Shown piece by piece: positions 24,565 through 33,796 of a DNA stretch of 64,000 bases. The notes under the pieces are model-generated. The model saw only the letters and a program-made list of their open reading frames with translations. It did no database searches and had not been told where the DNA came from. Location of the stretch: the NCBI RefSeq assembly GCF_003390925.1, contig NZ_QUBS01000090.1, forward strand, positions 1-64,000. Direction: 5' to 3'. Each line of letters starts with the position of its first letter. The first letter of the stretch is position 1. The position numbers and the translations under genes were made by a program. This DNA comes from Trinickia diaoshuihuensis (GTDB lineage: Bacteria; Pseudomonadota; Gammaproteobacteria; Burkholderiales; Burkholderiaceae).

Positions 24565-25494
24565 ATGGCGAAAACCGACCGAATCGATTTCGCGGATCTC
24601 CGATCGTTCCTCACGATCGTGAGATGCGGCAGCTTCAAACTGGCGGCCATCGAAATGGGCCAAACGCCGTCTGCGATCAGTCATGCCATGCGGCGGCTCG
24701 AAGCGCGCCTTGGGGCAAAATTACTGAATCGAACGAGCAGAGCGGTGTCCGCGACGGCGGCCGGACGCGATCTCGCCGCGCGATTGGAAGACGGATTCAA
24801 TCAGATCGGCTCCGCGCTCGAAACGTTCGACGCGCCGGGAACCGCTCGCCTCGGGGAAATCCGGCTCAACGTATTCGCCGATGCGGCCGACCTGCTCATC
24901 GCACCCGCCCTGCCCGAATTCGTGCGCCAGTGTCCCGAGGTGCGGCTCACTGTGGTCGTCGAAAACAGGCCCATCGATATCGTCGCCGAAGGTTACGACG
25001 CCGGCATTCGCTACGGCCATTACGTTCCGGAAGACATGGTCGCGGTTCCCTTGAGCGGCCCGCAACGATGGGTGATGGCGGCGGCACCCGCCTATCTCGA
25101 GCGATACGGCGCGCCTCGCGAGCCCGATGAGTTGGCCCGGCATACGTGCCTTCAGCTTTTGCTCGGCGATAACTCGAGCTACCGCTGGGAAATCAACGAC
25201 GCCGGTGAAAAACGCCGCATCCGCGTGCCGGGGTTGCTGACGATCAACGACACGGCAACGACGATCGCCGCCTGCAAGGCCGGCTTGGGCATCGCCTACC
25301 TGCTCGAAGCAAGGATCGCGGAAGAATTGAAGCGAGGCGAATTGCGGATCGTGCTTGAAAAGAACGCTTTCGTCGACGATCCGCTGCACATGTACTACAG
25401 CAGCCGCCGCTACAACCATCCCGCGCTGGTCACGCTCATCAACATCATTCGGGCACAACACTCGCTGCCCAAGCTCACCAAGAAGAGAACCTAG
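24565..25494 (+). CDS. LysR family transcriptional regulator
   Basis: A 309-residue protein. The N-terminal winged helix is ADLRSFLTIVRCGSFKLAAIEMGQTPSAISHAMRRLEARLGAKLLNRTSR (about 10-60), and a type 2 periplasmic-binding effector domain follows (about 95-300). It is divergent from the SDR/aldo-keto reductase operon, the usual arrangement for a local LysR activator, and repeated CATTCAC elements lie between them. The effector is unknown. Confidence 0.93.
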   Translation: MAKTDRIDFADLRSFLTIVRCGSFKLAAIEMGQTPSAISHAMRRLEARLGAKLLNRTSRAVSATAAGRDLAARLEDGFNQIGSALETFDAPGTARLGEIRLNVFADAADLLIAPALPEFVRQCPEVRLTVVVENRPIDIVAEGYDAGIRYGHYVPEDMVAVPLSGPQRWVMAAAPAYLERYGAPREPDELARHTCLQLLLGDNSSYRWEINDAGEKRRIRVPGLLTINDTATTIAACKAGLGIAYLLEARIAEELKRGELRIVLEKNAFVDDPLHMYYSSRRYNHPALVTLINIIRAQHSLPKLTKKRT

Positions 25495-25673
25495 GTGGAT
25501 CGCAGCCGCATCGATGAGGCTGCCATTACCACCGCGCATGACATCGACTCATTTATCATACGTGGCGCGCAACCGAATTCGCGCGCCGCTCGACGTCGCG
25601 AAACCGCCGGCAACCGCGGACCAATGCACCGTCCTTGGCACCTTGTCCCTTATCAACCGACTCAGATTTTGCA

Positions 25674-26918
25674 ATGACCATTACCTTGCTTGAAGGCGGG
25701 AATGTCCTCGATCTCGATCGTGGTGCGCTGCTCGAACATCATCATGTCGTTATCGAGGGCGAGCGAATCGTGGAGGTCACCGATCGCCCGGTCGATCTTC
25801 CGAATGCGCGAACGATCGACGTGCGCGGCAAAACCGTCATGCCGGGATTGATCGACTGCCATGTGCACGTGCTGGCGTCGAATGCGAACCTAGGCGCGAA
25901 CGCCTCGCAGCCGAACATCTTGGCGGTCATTCGCGCTTTGCCGATTCTCGACGCCATGCTTGCGCGAGGCTTCACCAGCGTGCGCGACGCGGGCGGGGCC
26001 GACTGGAGTCTCATGCATGCCGTCGAGACCGGCCTCACCCCCGGGCCGCGGATTTTCCCGTCCGGCAAAGCGCTCTCGCAGACGGGCGGGCACGGCGACT
26101 TCCGTCCGCGCGGCGATGTCCTCGAACCGTGCTCGTGCTGCTTCCGTACCGGGGCGATTGCGCGGGTGGCGGACGGGGTCGATGCCGTACGCCTTGCCGT
26201 GCGCGAGGAGATCCAGAAAGGGGCCACGCAAATCAAGATCATGGCGTCGGGCGGCGTAGCCTCGCCGACCGATCCTATCGCGAATACGCAATACTCGGAG
26301 GATGAGATTCGTGCCATCGTCGACGAAGCGCACGCGGCCAATACCTATGTCATGGCACATGCGTACACGGGCCGTGCGATCGCGCGAGCCGTCCGCTGCG
26401 GCGTGCGTACGATCGAGCACGGCAATCTCGTCGACGAAGAGACGGCTCGCCTCATGCGCGAACACGGCGCGTTCGTCGTACCGACGCTCGTCACCTATGA
26501 CGCACTCGCGCAGCACGGTGCGCAATTCGGCATGCTGCCCGACTCGATCGCGAAGGTCGCGTCCGTGCAGCGGGCCGGTCGCGAATCGTTGGAGATTTAC
26601 GCGAAGGCGGGAGTCAAGATGGGGTTCGGCTCGGACTTGCTCGGCGACATGCACGCGTTTCAATGCGGCGAATTCAACATTCGCGCGGAAATACTCGGCA
26701 ATTTGGAAACGCTGCGCTCGGCGACGACGGTCGCAGCCGAGATCGTCAACATGCAAGGACAGTTGGGCGTGGTCGCAACCGGCGCCATCGCCGACCTGCT
26801 CGTGCTCGACGGCAATCCGCTCGAGGATATCGGCATAGTTGCAAATAACGGCGAACACGTGCGTTACGTGCTGCAACGAGGGAAGGTCGTCAAGACGCGC
26901 AACGCGGCTTCGCACTGA
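25674..26918 (+). CDS. Metal-dependent amidohydrolase (imidazolonepropionase/prolidase-like)
   Basis: A 414-residue member of the amidohydrolase superfamily. Metal ligands are visible in order: HVHV in MPGLIDCHVHVLAS (about 60), the carboxylated lysine in QIKIMASGG (about 190), histidines in YVMAHAYTG and TIEHGN (about 230-250), and aspartate in MGFGSDLL (about 320). It belongs to the group containing Xaa-Pro dipeptidases and organophosphate or carbamate hydrolases. The start at ATG 25674 is chosen because the family N-terminus begins there. It stands alone between the LysR gene and the convergent PLP enzyme. The substrate cannot be assigned. Confidence 0.9.
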   Translation: MTITLLEGGNVLDLDRGALLEHHHVVIEGERIVEVTDRPVDLPNARTIDVRGKTVMPGLIDCHVHVLASNANLGANASQPNILAVIRALPILDAMLARGFTSVRDAGGADWSLMHAVETGLTPGPRIFPSGKALSQTGGHGDFRPRGDVLEPCSCCFRTGAIARVADGVDAVRLAVREEIQKGATQIKIMASGGVASPTDPIANTQYSEDEIRAIVDEAHAANTYVMAHAYTGRAIARAVRCGVRTIEHGNLVDEETARLMREHGAFVVPTLVTYDALAQHGAQFGMLPDSIAKVASVQRAGRESLEIYAKAGVKMGFGSDLLGDMHAFQCGEFNIRAEILGNLETLRSATTVAAEIVNMQGQLGVVATGAIADLLVLDGNPLEDIGIVANNGEHVRYVLQRGKVVKTRNAASH

Positions 26919-26965
26919 ACGTACTGGGCCGTCTGGCTATGAGCTACGTCGGCGGCAGCGTAAGC

Positions 26966-28186
26966 TCATTCGCCGGGTAAAGCGAATAGTGCGGGGCCAA
27001 CGACGTCTCGTTTGGCGATTTGAAATGCTCGGTCGAGATCATCCACGATCTTGTGTGCTTCATGCATACCGACATTGAGGCGAATCGTCCGATCACTCAC
27101 GCCGAAACGCGCGAAAACGTTCGTTTCCGGTGAAATGCTGAGTGCGGCCTTCACCGGGACGACGAGACTTTCCGGCCCGCCCCAACTGACGCCGATGCGG
27201 ATCAACGTCAGCGCGTTGACGAAGGCTTCGACATCGATGGCGTCGGTTACCTCGAACGAGAAGAGCCCCCCGAATCCGCTGAAACTGCGCTTGCCGGGGT
27301 GGTCCATGAAGGCAGGATGAAAGACGTTCGCTACCGAATCGCACGATCGCAGCCAACGGGCGACCTCCAATCCAGCTTCATGGTGATGCCGCATACGTAA
27401 CGGCAGCGTTTCGAGACTGCGCAGAACGAGCCATGCTTCCAGGGGCGACAGCTTGGCTCCCATGTACGGGAAAGCCTCACGGTTGATTTGGTTGATGTGT
27501 CTACGCGAACCTGCAACGAGGCCGGCGACGGTATCGCTCTGCCCGCCGAGATACTTGGACGCGGCATGGACGACGAGGTCGATACCCAGCGCGAGCGGAT
27601 TCTGGTAAAGCGGCGTGGCCCAGGAGTTGTCGACAATGGTCAGTACGTCGTGTCGTCGGGCGGCTTCTGCAATCGCTTGGAGTTCCTGCAACTGGAATAC
27701 CATGGAGGTAGGATTCTCCAGATAGACCAGACGTGCGCCGGGAAGCGCGGCGATCATCCGCTCCGTATTCGTGCCGTCGATATAGTCGACCCGCACGCCA
27801 AAGCGCTTCAGCATTTTCTCGAAAAAGCGGAACGCATCGCTGTAAACATGCTCGACCGTGACGATACGGTCACCTGGTGCGACGAAGGCGAGGATGGTCG
27901 CTGCGATCGCCGCCATACCGCTCGAGAACGCCCGAGCCTCTTCGGCGCCCTCCATCGCTGCGACCTTGCGTTCGAGCAGGCGCACGGTGGGATTGTCGCC
28001 GCGCGAATAGACGGCTTTCGATGAGCGTCCCGCAAAAACGGCCTCGAGTTCGGCATAGCTGTCGAACAGGAATAGCGACGTTTGGTAGATGGGGGGCACC
28101 GCAGCATCGAACGGATCGCTTCTGACTGACGTGGCGTAGGTCGCCGTGATTGTGTCGTCGGCGACGATGTGATCCTGTTCACTCAT
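26966..28186 (-). CDS. Cystathionine gamma-synthase-family PLP enzyme (Cys/Met metabolism)
   Basis: A 406-residue PLP enzyme. It has VPPIYQTSLFLFDS, YSRGDNPTVRLLERKVAAMEG, AFSSGMAAI, VYLENPTSMVFQ, VDNSWATP and the Schiff-base lysine in HAASKYLGGQSDT (about residue 210). This matches cystathionine gamma-synthase, methionine gamma-lyase and O-acylhomoserine sulfhydrylase relatives. The S-x-ENPTS variant and neighbours suggest a specialised member. It is 51 bp downstream of the IucB-type acyltransferase on the same strand, so the two are probably cotranscribed away from the NRPS. It could modify the amino-acid building block by gamma-replacement or gamma-elimination, or be unrelated to the siderophore genes. 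Confidence 0.85.
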   Translation of the reverse strand: MSEQDHIVADDTITATYATSVRSDPFDAAVPPIYQTSLFLFDSYAELEAVFAGRSSKAVYSRGDNPTVRLLERKVAAMEGAEEARAFSSGMAAIAATILAFVAPGDRIVTVEHVYSDAFRFFEKMLKRFGVRVDYIDGTNTERMIAALPGARLVYLENPTSMVFQLQELQAIAEAARRHDVLTIVDNSWATPLYQNPLALGIDLVVHAASKYLGGQSDTVAGLVAGSRRHINQINREAFPYMGAKLSPLEAWLVLRSLETLPLRMRHHHEAGLEVARWLRSCDSVANVFHPAFMDHPGKRSFSGFGGLFSFEVTDAIDVEAFVNALTLIRIGVSWGGPESLVVPVKAALSISPETNVFARFGVSDRTIRLNVGMHEAHKIVDDLDRAFQIAKRDVVGPALFALPGE

Positions 28187-28237
28187 GGTGGCTTCCTCGA
28201 GAAACGCGAAAACAAACGTGGCTACGGTTGAGTTTGA

Positions 28238-29404
28238 TCACCCGGTCTCCCGCGCCAGTGATCCGATGACGGGGTGACCGTGTCCATCCGTGAGCGATCC
28301 GAGATCGGGAAAAAGCAGCCGGTCCACGAAAAAGCGTTCACGCAGCAACATGACCAACAGTGCCTTTTTATGCGGAAAATCGACATGCTTGATCTTGGCG
28401 AAACCCGAACGGTCGAGGTTACGTATCTGCTGCTGGTGATGATGGATCGGCTCGCCAACGATTCTTGCCGTACGTGGGTCGGCCAGAAAGATGTAATGCA
28501 TGAGTGATGGAAGCCAAGCGCTAACGAAGGCTTTTCCGCGAAACGCATTCTCTCCAATCGCGACGTGCCAGCCGCGATCATGACCGCAGGCGTCGTAATG
28601 GGGGCCGAGCCGATCCTCTTTTGCCCAATACAGTTCGAAATAACCGAATGGGATGCCATCGATCGTTCCGATCAGAGGAAGCGTGCGCGGGTCGTCGAGG
28701 CGTCGTTGGATGAACTCGCGGTGATCGGCCACGCTACCGCATTCGTCCCAAATAGCGGCGACGCGCGGCTCGTTCATCCAACGATGAAAGTGTTCGATAT
28801 CGCGCTCCTCGTCGGCGACGTGAAAGGCGAGCGTCTGGTCGATCCATGGAATAAACCGCTTATAGAGTGCGCCGCGTCGTTTGCGCGGGCGCACGGGGTG
28901 GCGTATGCCACCGGTGGTTACCGGAAATTCCGGATACGCGAACGGCGTTGTTCCGAGCCAAAGCCGCGATACCTGAAAAAGCATTTCGGGCCGGGAGATG
29001 AAACTGCGCCCGAGGATTTCGACGGCGCCACTGGCGAGAAGGTCGTCGAGATCGTGCTTGTCGTCCAATTCGAGTTCAATGAACGGGAGGCCGGGATGAC
29101 AAGCGAAGAGTGCTTCAAGCATCGCGAGGATCGCGCTGTCTGATCGCATGGGCGAGGCCGGCAATTTTGTTAAGGACAGAACCGAATGGGTGGTGAGGGA
29201 GCACGTGCCTACCGCTAGTTGCTCCCCGGCGTGCTCGACAGTGATGCAATCGGATTCCGCCAGTACACGCAGCGGCTGTTCCGATGGCATCCCCGCTTTG
29301 TCGCTGAAACCTGTCGCGTAACTCTTGAACCCGCCATCGGGCAACCTTAGTTGTTCGTGTCTCGTTGAGCTTGGCGAGTGGGTCGTCAGTAGTGTTGTGT
29401 CCAT
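28238..29404 (-). CDS. IucB/AlcB-type hydroxylysine N6-acyltransferase (siderophore GNAT)
   Basis: About 388 residues from the ATG at 29404. The C-terminal half (about 190-370) matches the siderophore acyltransferase domain of IucB, AlcB, RhbD and MbtK: FHRWMNEPRVAAIWDE, FGYFELYWAKEDRLGPHYDACGHDRGWH, FRGKAFVSAWLPSLMHYIFL, RIVGEPIHHHQQQIRNLDRSGF and HKKALLVMLLRERFF. It would transfer an acyl group from acyl-CoA to the N6-hydroxyl-amine of hydroxylysine, forming the hydroxamate. The N-terminal half is a poorly conserved second GNAT-like lobe, as in IucB. In-frame sequence extends to 29560, so the start is not certain. It is divergent from the NRPS and hydroxylase that would share its pathway. 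Confidence 0.88.
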   Translation of the reverse strand: MDTTLLTTHSPSSTRHEQLRLPDGGFKSYATGFSDKAGMPSEQPLRVLAESDCITVEHAGEQLAVGTCSLTTHSVLSLTKLPASPMRSDSAILAMLEALFACHPGLPFIELELDDKHDLDDLLASGAVEILGRSFISRPEMLFQVSRLWLGTTPFAYPEFPVTTGGIRHPVRPRKRRGALYKRFIPWIDQTLAFHVADEERDIEHFHRWMNEPRVAAIWDECGSVADHREFIQRRLDDPRTLPLIGTIDGIPFGYFELYWAKEDRLGPHYDACGHDRGWHVAIGENAFRGKAFVSAWLPSLMHYIFLADPRTARIVGEPIHHHQQQIRNLDRSGFAKIKHVDFPHKKALLVMLLRERFFVDRLLFPDLGSLTDGHGHPVIGSLARETG

Positions 29405-29840
29405 CGCTTTTTTCGGATGAGCGTTGATGTGATCCGCACGATTGCATTGGCCATCGTATTCGACAAATAGGGAAAAAAGATCAGCATTGAATGTCGACTC
29501 GACGGAGTGACGAGCAAAAGACCAATTTTTGGGGACGAGGCGGTTAAACGTTGGGTGCACCGGTTCACGAAAGCGTTTTGCGAGGGACGATTTTCGAAAC
29601 TGGTGCTAACTTAACGGTGATCGCGTCGCGTACGTGGAGCGACGAAAGTTAGCCTGCGGTCAGTGCGGCGGCATGCCACGGCGACAAGTAGCCGGTGTTT
29701 CGCATCGAAGCTTGAAGGCGCCATTCAGGCGAAAGCGGAATGTGGGCCCTTCTCCGCTTATGGAATTCCCATTATTAATTGAAATTAATTTCTTATAGAG
29801 ATATGTGACGCTTTGTCGTGCCCCACGATAGGAGCATCAG
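29405..29840. promoter_or_regulatory. Divergent promoter region between the acyltransferase and NRPS genes
   Basis: This 436-bp stretch holds no gene I can support. It turns AT-rich toward the NRPS and contains a perfect dyad ATTAATT-GA-AATTAAT (29774-29789), 51 bp before the NRPS start. I see no convincing Fur box (GATAATGATAATCATTATC). AGGAG at 29830 supports the TTG start at 29841. Confidence 0.45.
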
Positions 29841-32800
29841 TTGAAAAACGAGATCATAAAAACCGGGAAGTGGCCTCTGTCATCGACACAATCCCGTATC
29901 TGGAATCTGTCCGCCATCGGCAGCGAGGCGGTGTACGGTCGCCAGTTGCTCGGGATCTCGTTTTCCGGAAGTGTGCAAACGGCGCGAAACGCTTTGGCCG
30001 GAATTCCGGAAAGACACCCGCTCATCACGAGTACTTTTGAGCTGCGCCCCGGAGGAGTCGTCTACCAGACTGTGCCGGACGATCGACGCATACCGATCGA
30101 GGAATGCTACGTCGCAAGCGGATGTGAACTTCATCAAGCAATGCTTGATGCGGCGTGCATGGAGCGTAATCGCCGGGTCGATCTGGAACGCGAGAGTGCC
30201 GCCCGTTTCGTCCTCTTTGTCCATGGCGACGAAGCCATGGCCATTCTCTTTTCATTGCATCCCATCGTTGGAGATTGCACGGCGCTCCAACGGATCGCCT
30301 CGGATTTCCTCCGGCATATCGAGACCGGGGACGATGCTGGCGACATCGGCGGGGCAAACCTCACACCGATTGACGTCACCGCGACCGGCGGCCCGACGAC
30401 CGAATGGGTGGATTTCTGGCTTCACAGGCTGGGCAGACACGAAGCCATCGCTGCCTTGACTTCGCCAACTCCTTCCACGTCGGAATCGGACAGTGTGGAC
30501 TGGGTGGAAACGGAACTCCCGGTGCCCCGGATTTCATCCACGCGTGTCCGCGTCGACTTGCTCACCGCGCTGGCAGTCGTACTTCGACGCTACTCGGGTT
30601 GCGGCACGCAGCGAATCGGTCTGGTCACGCGGGACGACCGCGCAACTATCACCGCGCGGATCGAGGACATTCTGGTCCTCGCGCCCCAGATCGACGGTGC
30701 GATGACACTGCGCGACGTGGGGTGGCTTTTCGAGCAGGAAATCGCGGTTGCCGCCGCCCACTTTATGCCGTTCGAGACAATGGCAAACGCGTTCTCGCTG
30801 CGCGATGACGCTTTCGAAGCGACTGCGCTCGCCAGGACGATTCTGGATGTCCGGCCGGGTTTCGAATGGGCGGGGACATCTCATGAAGTGATCATCGAGC
30901 CGCCGTCCCGACGCGATGCCGAACTTGTCGTAACGGTCCGTCCGAGGCCTGACGCTCGCCTGATCGTGAGTTTGGGCTTCAATCCTCAGAGGCTGGATCG
31001 CACGCATGTCGGACGATTCGCCAGCGATCTGGAAATCGTGCTCGGGCGTTTGCAGCACCATCTCACGGAGAAGGTTCGAGACATTCCCTTCGTGAGTCCG
31101 GCTGAGCTGGATCGGCTTTCTGCGCCGTATCCCGACGAGCCGCAAGCGGATGACGGCACGCCGATCCACGAGGTCATCTCCGCTCAGGCCGGAAGGCGCC
31201 CCCACGCCTTTGCCGTGGCGCAAGGCAACCGTTCGGTGACCCACGGCGAATTGGACGTTGCGGCCAATCGCCTCGCGCATCGTCTGATGACGATGGGTAT
31301 CCGTCCCGGAAAGCGGGTCGCGGTGGCGCTCGACAAGTCGATCGAAGCGATAGCCGCCATACTTGCGATCCTGAAAGCGGGTGGCGCTTTCACGCCGATC
31401 GACCCGAACCATCCCGAGGTGCGCAATCGACATATTCTGAGTGCGCCCGATCTGTCGCTCGTCATTACGCGCACGCAATTGCTCGAAAGTCTGCCGCGCG
31501 ATGTGGCCGCGCCGAAGCTGGATCTCGACAAGACCGATCTTTCGTCGGAAAGCGCCGAGCCTCCCCAGATACGGATCGCGCCCGATCAACTCGCATACGT
31601 CATTTACACTTCCGGCTCGACCGGCGTGCCCAAAGGCGTCGCTGTCGAGCATGGACCACTAGCACACCACTGCAAGGCGACCTTGCGTATTTACGAGATG
31701 AGCGAGGACTCGTGCGAGTATCCCGTGCTACCTTTCACATCCGATGGCGGGCACGAGCGCTGGATGGTCCCGCTGATGGCAGGTGGTGGTGTGGTTCTTA
31801 CACCCGATAAATTGGCGACGCCGGAAGAAGCCTTCGGGCTCATGCGCAAGTACGGCGTGAATAACGCGAGCCTGCCGACCAGCTACGTCCGCGGCCTTGC
31901 CGAACACGCCGGGCAGCATCGCGACATTCCGCAGCTCAGGCTCTATTCCTTTGGCGGTGAGGCGCTGCCGCGCGCTGTATTCGACATGATCAACCGGAAT
32001 CTGCGGCCGAAGATTCTCATCAACGGATATGGACCCACAGAAACGATCATGACGCCGATGGTCTGGAAGGTACCTGCCGGAACGGAATCAGAAGCGGCGA
32101 TCGTTCCGATCGGGCGCGGCGTCGGCGACAGGAGGGTGTATGTGCTCGACAGCGATCTCGTTCCGGTTCCCGTGGGCGTCGTCGGCGAAATATATATTGG
32201 CGGTAGCGCGCTTGCGCGTGGCTATCATGAGCGGCCTGATCTCACGCAAGAGCGTTTTATTGCCGATCCATTTTCGCGAACGGGTGCGCGACTATACAAA
32301 TCAGGTGATCTTGGACGCTGGCGCGAGGACGGTATCGTCGAATTCGTGGGCCGAGTCGACCACCAGATCAAGGTGCGTGGCTACCGAATAGAGCCGGGCG
32401 AAATAGAATCGGTGCTGCGTGCCGATCCGCGCGTGGCCGAAGCTGTCGTACTGCTATATGAAGAGGGGCCGCGCACATGGCTCGTAGCCTACGTGGTCCC
32501 GCGTGGCTCCGAAGTTCCGAGCACCACGGAGCTGCGCCGGGCTGCCATGGTTTCGCTTCCGGATTACATGGTCCCGCAAAGCATCATTGCGCTGGACAAG
32601 CTTCCGATGGGGCCAAACAGTAAGCTGGATAGAAATGCATTGCCTCCGCCCCGCATACAATTTGCTGCCGTCGAGCCGCGATGTGCTAAGGAAACGGCCA
32701 TTCTCGGCGTCTGGCGCGGCATGCTGAGCATTCCGGATATCGGTGTGACCGAGAATTTCTTCGATATCGGCGGTGATTCGCTCGCAGCCGTCCGAATCGT

Positions 32801-33764
32801 ATCTCAGTTGCAAACGAGTTATCCCGACTGGCAGGTTTCGGTTGCGGACATCTTCAATCATCCGACGGTCCGTGATCTCGCGTCGGCATTGAACGGGGCG
32901 CGCGAAGATGCTGATGCGAATGTGGTCTATCTGCGCCGCGGCGGCGAGCGGCCAGTGCTCTATTGCTTTCCTGGGCTGCTGGTCAGCACGCAGGAGTATA
33001 TGCGGCTCGTCGATTACCTTGGACCAGACCAACCGGCTACCGGATTCATTTGTTATTCGCTAACGGCGACCAAGATGTTCGGCACTCGCGTCGAAGATAT
33101 TACGGCACGCTATGCAGAAGTCGTTCGCCGCTTTGCGAAAGGGCAGCCATGCGCTTTTCTCGGTTGGTCGTGGGGCGGACTTCTTGCCTATGAGGCAGCG
33201 CGTCAACTTGGCGATGACATCGACCTGCGGATGATCGGCATGGTCGATGTTTGCGACATGGACGAGGAGTTTACGGTCGGTGTTTCACCTCAGCTTGCGG
33301 ATTCCGTCAGGGAAGAAACCCATCGCCGTGTCCAGCAATGGCGCGTCAGCGCCCCGATGCGAGACGACTGGGACAAACTCTTTGCCGTGATGGATGACGA
33401 AGTGTACGAGCAGTTTTTGAGTCACGTTGTGCGGCATCGTGTCAAGTTGCCTACGGACGGACCTGACATCGGATCGGAAGAACATATGCTCTGGGTACTG
33501 GTCGACAACGCCATCATCTTCCGCAACTACCAGCTCCAGAAAAGCGCATTTCGCATTCACGCTTTTGCCGCAGAGGATTCGCTTACGCGCTCACTCAATG
33601 TTATCGATTGGCGGCGTTATTCCACCAATGCAACCGCGCCGGAAATCGTCAACGGTACCAACCACTTGACGATTATCGGCAAGCGCCCCTTTCACCAGCG
33701 CTTTGCCCGGAGGCTCGATGAGGCATGGGTGAATTCGGGCGAGTTTGCCAAGGAGCGCGGCTAA
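29841..33764 (+). CDS. Single-module NRPS: degenerate C domain - A - T - thioesterase
   Basis: A 1307-residue synthetase from a TTG with AGGAG six bases upstream. Residues about 10-420 are a condensation-like domain whose HHxxxDG site reads HPIVGDC (about 140), so the second, catalytic histidine is proline. The A domain (about 440-925) has YTSGSTGVPKG, GYGPTET, YKSGDLGRW, RVDHQIKVRGYRIE and the lysine in NSKLDR. By eye the specificity residues read D-G-E-S-Y-F-G-M-T-K. The carrier domain has DIGGDSLAA (serine about 976). The TE has GWSWGG (serine about 1107) and a histidine in GTNHLTIIG (about 1273). Next come a lysine hydroxylase and a GNAT. With one module and a TE, iterative oligomerisation and cyclisation of acyl-hydroxylysine is my inference. 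No MbtH-like gene is visible. Confidence 0.92.
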   Translation: MKNEIIKTGKWPLSSTQSRIWNLSAIGSEAVYGRQLLGISFSGSVQTARNALAGIPERHPLITSTFELRPGGVVYQTVPDDRRIPIEECYVASGCELHQAMLDAACMERNRRVDLERESAARFVLFVHGDEAMAILFSLHPIVGDCTALQRIASDFLRHIETGDDAGDIGGANLTPIDVTATGGPTTEWVDFWLHRLGRHEAIAALTSPTPSTSESDSVDWVETELPVPRISSTRVRVDLLTALAVVLRRYSGCGTQRIGLVTRDDRATITARIEDILVLAPQIDGAMTLRDVGWLFEQEIAVAAAHFMPFETMANAFSLRDDAFEATALARTILDVRPGFEWAGTSHEVIIEPPSRRDAELVVTVRPRPDARLIVSLGFNPQRLDRTHVGRFASDLEIVLGRLQHHLTEKVRDIPFVSPAELDRLSAPYPDEPQADDGTPIHEVISAQAGRRPHAFAVAQGNRSVTHGELDVAANRLAHRLMTMGIRPGKRVAVALDKSIEAIAAILAILKAGGAFTPIDPNHPEVRNRHILSAPDLSLVITRTQLLESLPRDVAAPKLDLDKTDLSSESAEPPQIRIAPDQLAYVIYTSGSTGVPKGVAVEHGPLAHHCKATLRIYEMSEDSCEYPVLPFTSDGGHERWMVPLMAGGGVVLTPDKLATPEEAFGLMRKYGVNNASLPTSYVRGLAEHAGQHRDIPQLRLYSFGGEALPRAVFDMINRNLRPKILINGYGPTETIMTPMVWKVPAGTESEAAIVPIGRGVGDRRVYVLDSDLVPVPVGVVGEIYIGGSALARGYHERPDLTQERFIADPFSRTGARLYKSGDLGRWREDGIVEFVGRVDHQIKVRGYRIEPGEIESVLRADPRVAEAVVLLYEEGPRTWLVAYVVPRGSEVPSTTELRRAAMVSLPDYMVPQSIIALDKLPMGPNSKLDRNALPPPRIQFAAVEPRCAKETAILGVWRGMLSIPDIGVTENFFDIGGDSLAAVRIVSQLQTSYPDWQVSVADIFNHPTVRDLASALNGAREDADANVVYLRRGGERPVLYCFPGLLVSTQEYMRLVDYLGPDQPATGFICYSLTATKMFGTRVEDITARYAEVVRRFAKGQPCAFLGWSWGGLLAYEAARQLGDDIDLRMIGMVDVCDMDEEFTVGVSPQLADSVREETHRRVQQWRVSAPMRDDWDKLFAVMDDEVYEQFLSHVVRHRVKLPTDGPDIGSEEHMLWVLVDNAIIFRNYQLQKSAFRIHAFAAEDSLTRSLNVIDWRRYSTNATAPEIVNGTNHLTIIGKRPFHQRFARRLDEAWVNSGEFAKERG

Positions 33765-33796
33765 GACCCCTACAATGCTCTAGTCGGAGTGAGAAC

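Noticed and set aside
25890-26915. 341-codon minus-strand frame over the amidohydrolase
   Set aside because: Antisense to a gene with all metal ligands in order; no motif of its own.
29774-29789. ATTAATT-GA-AATTAAT as a Fur box for the siderophore genes
   Set aside because: It is palindromic and AT-rich but does not follow the GATAATGATAATCATTATC pattern; a clear Fur site was not found in the region.
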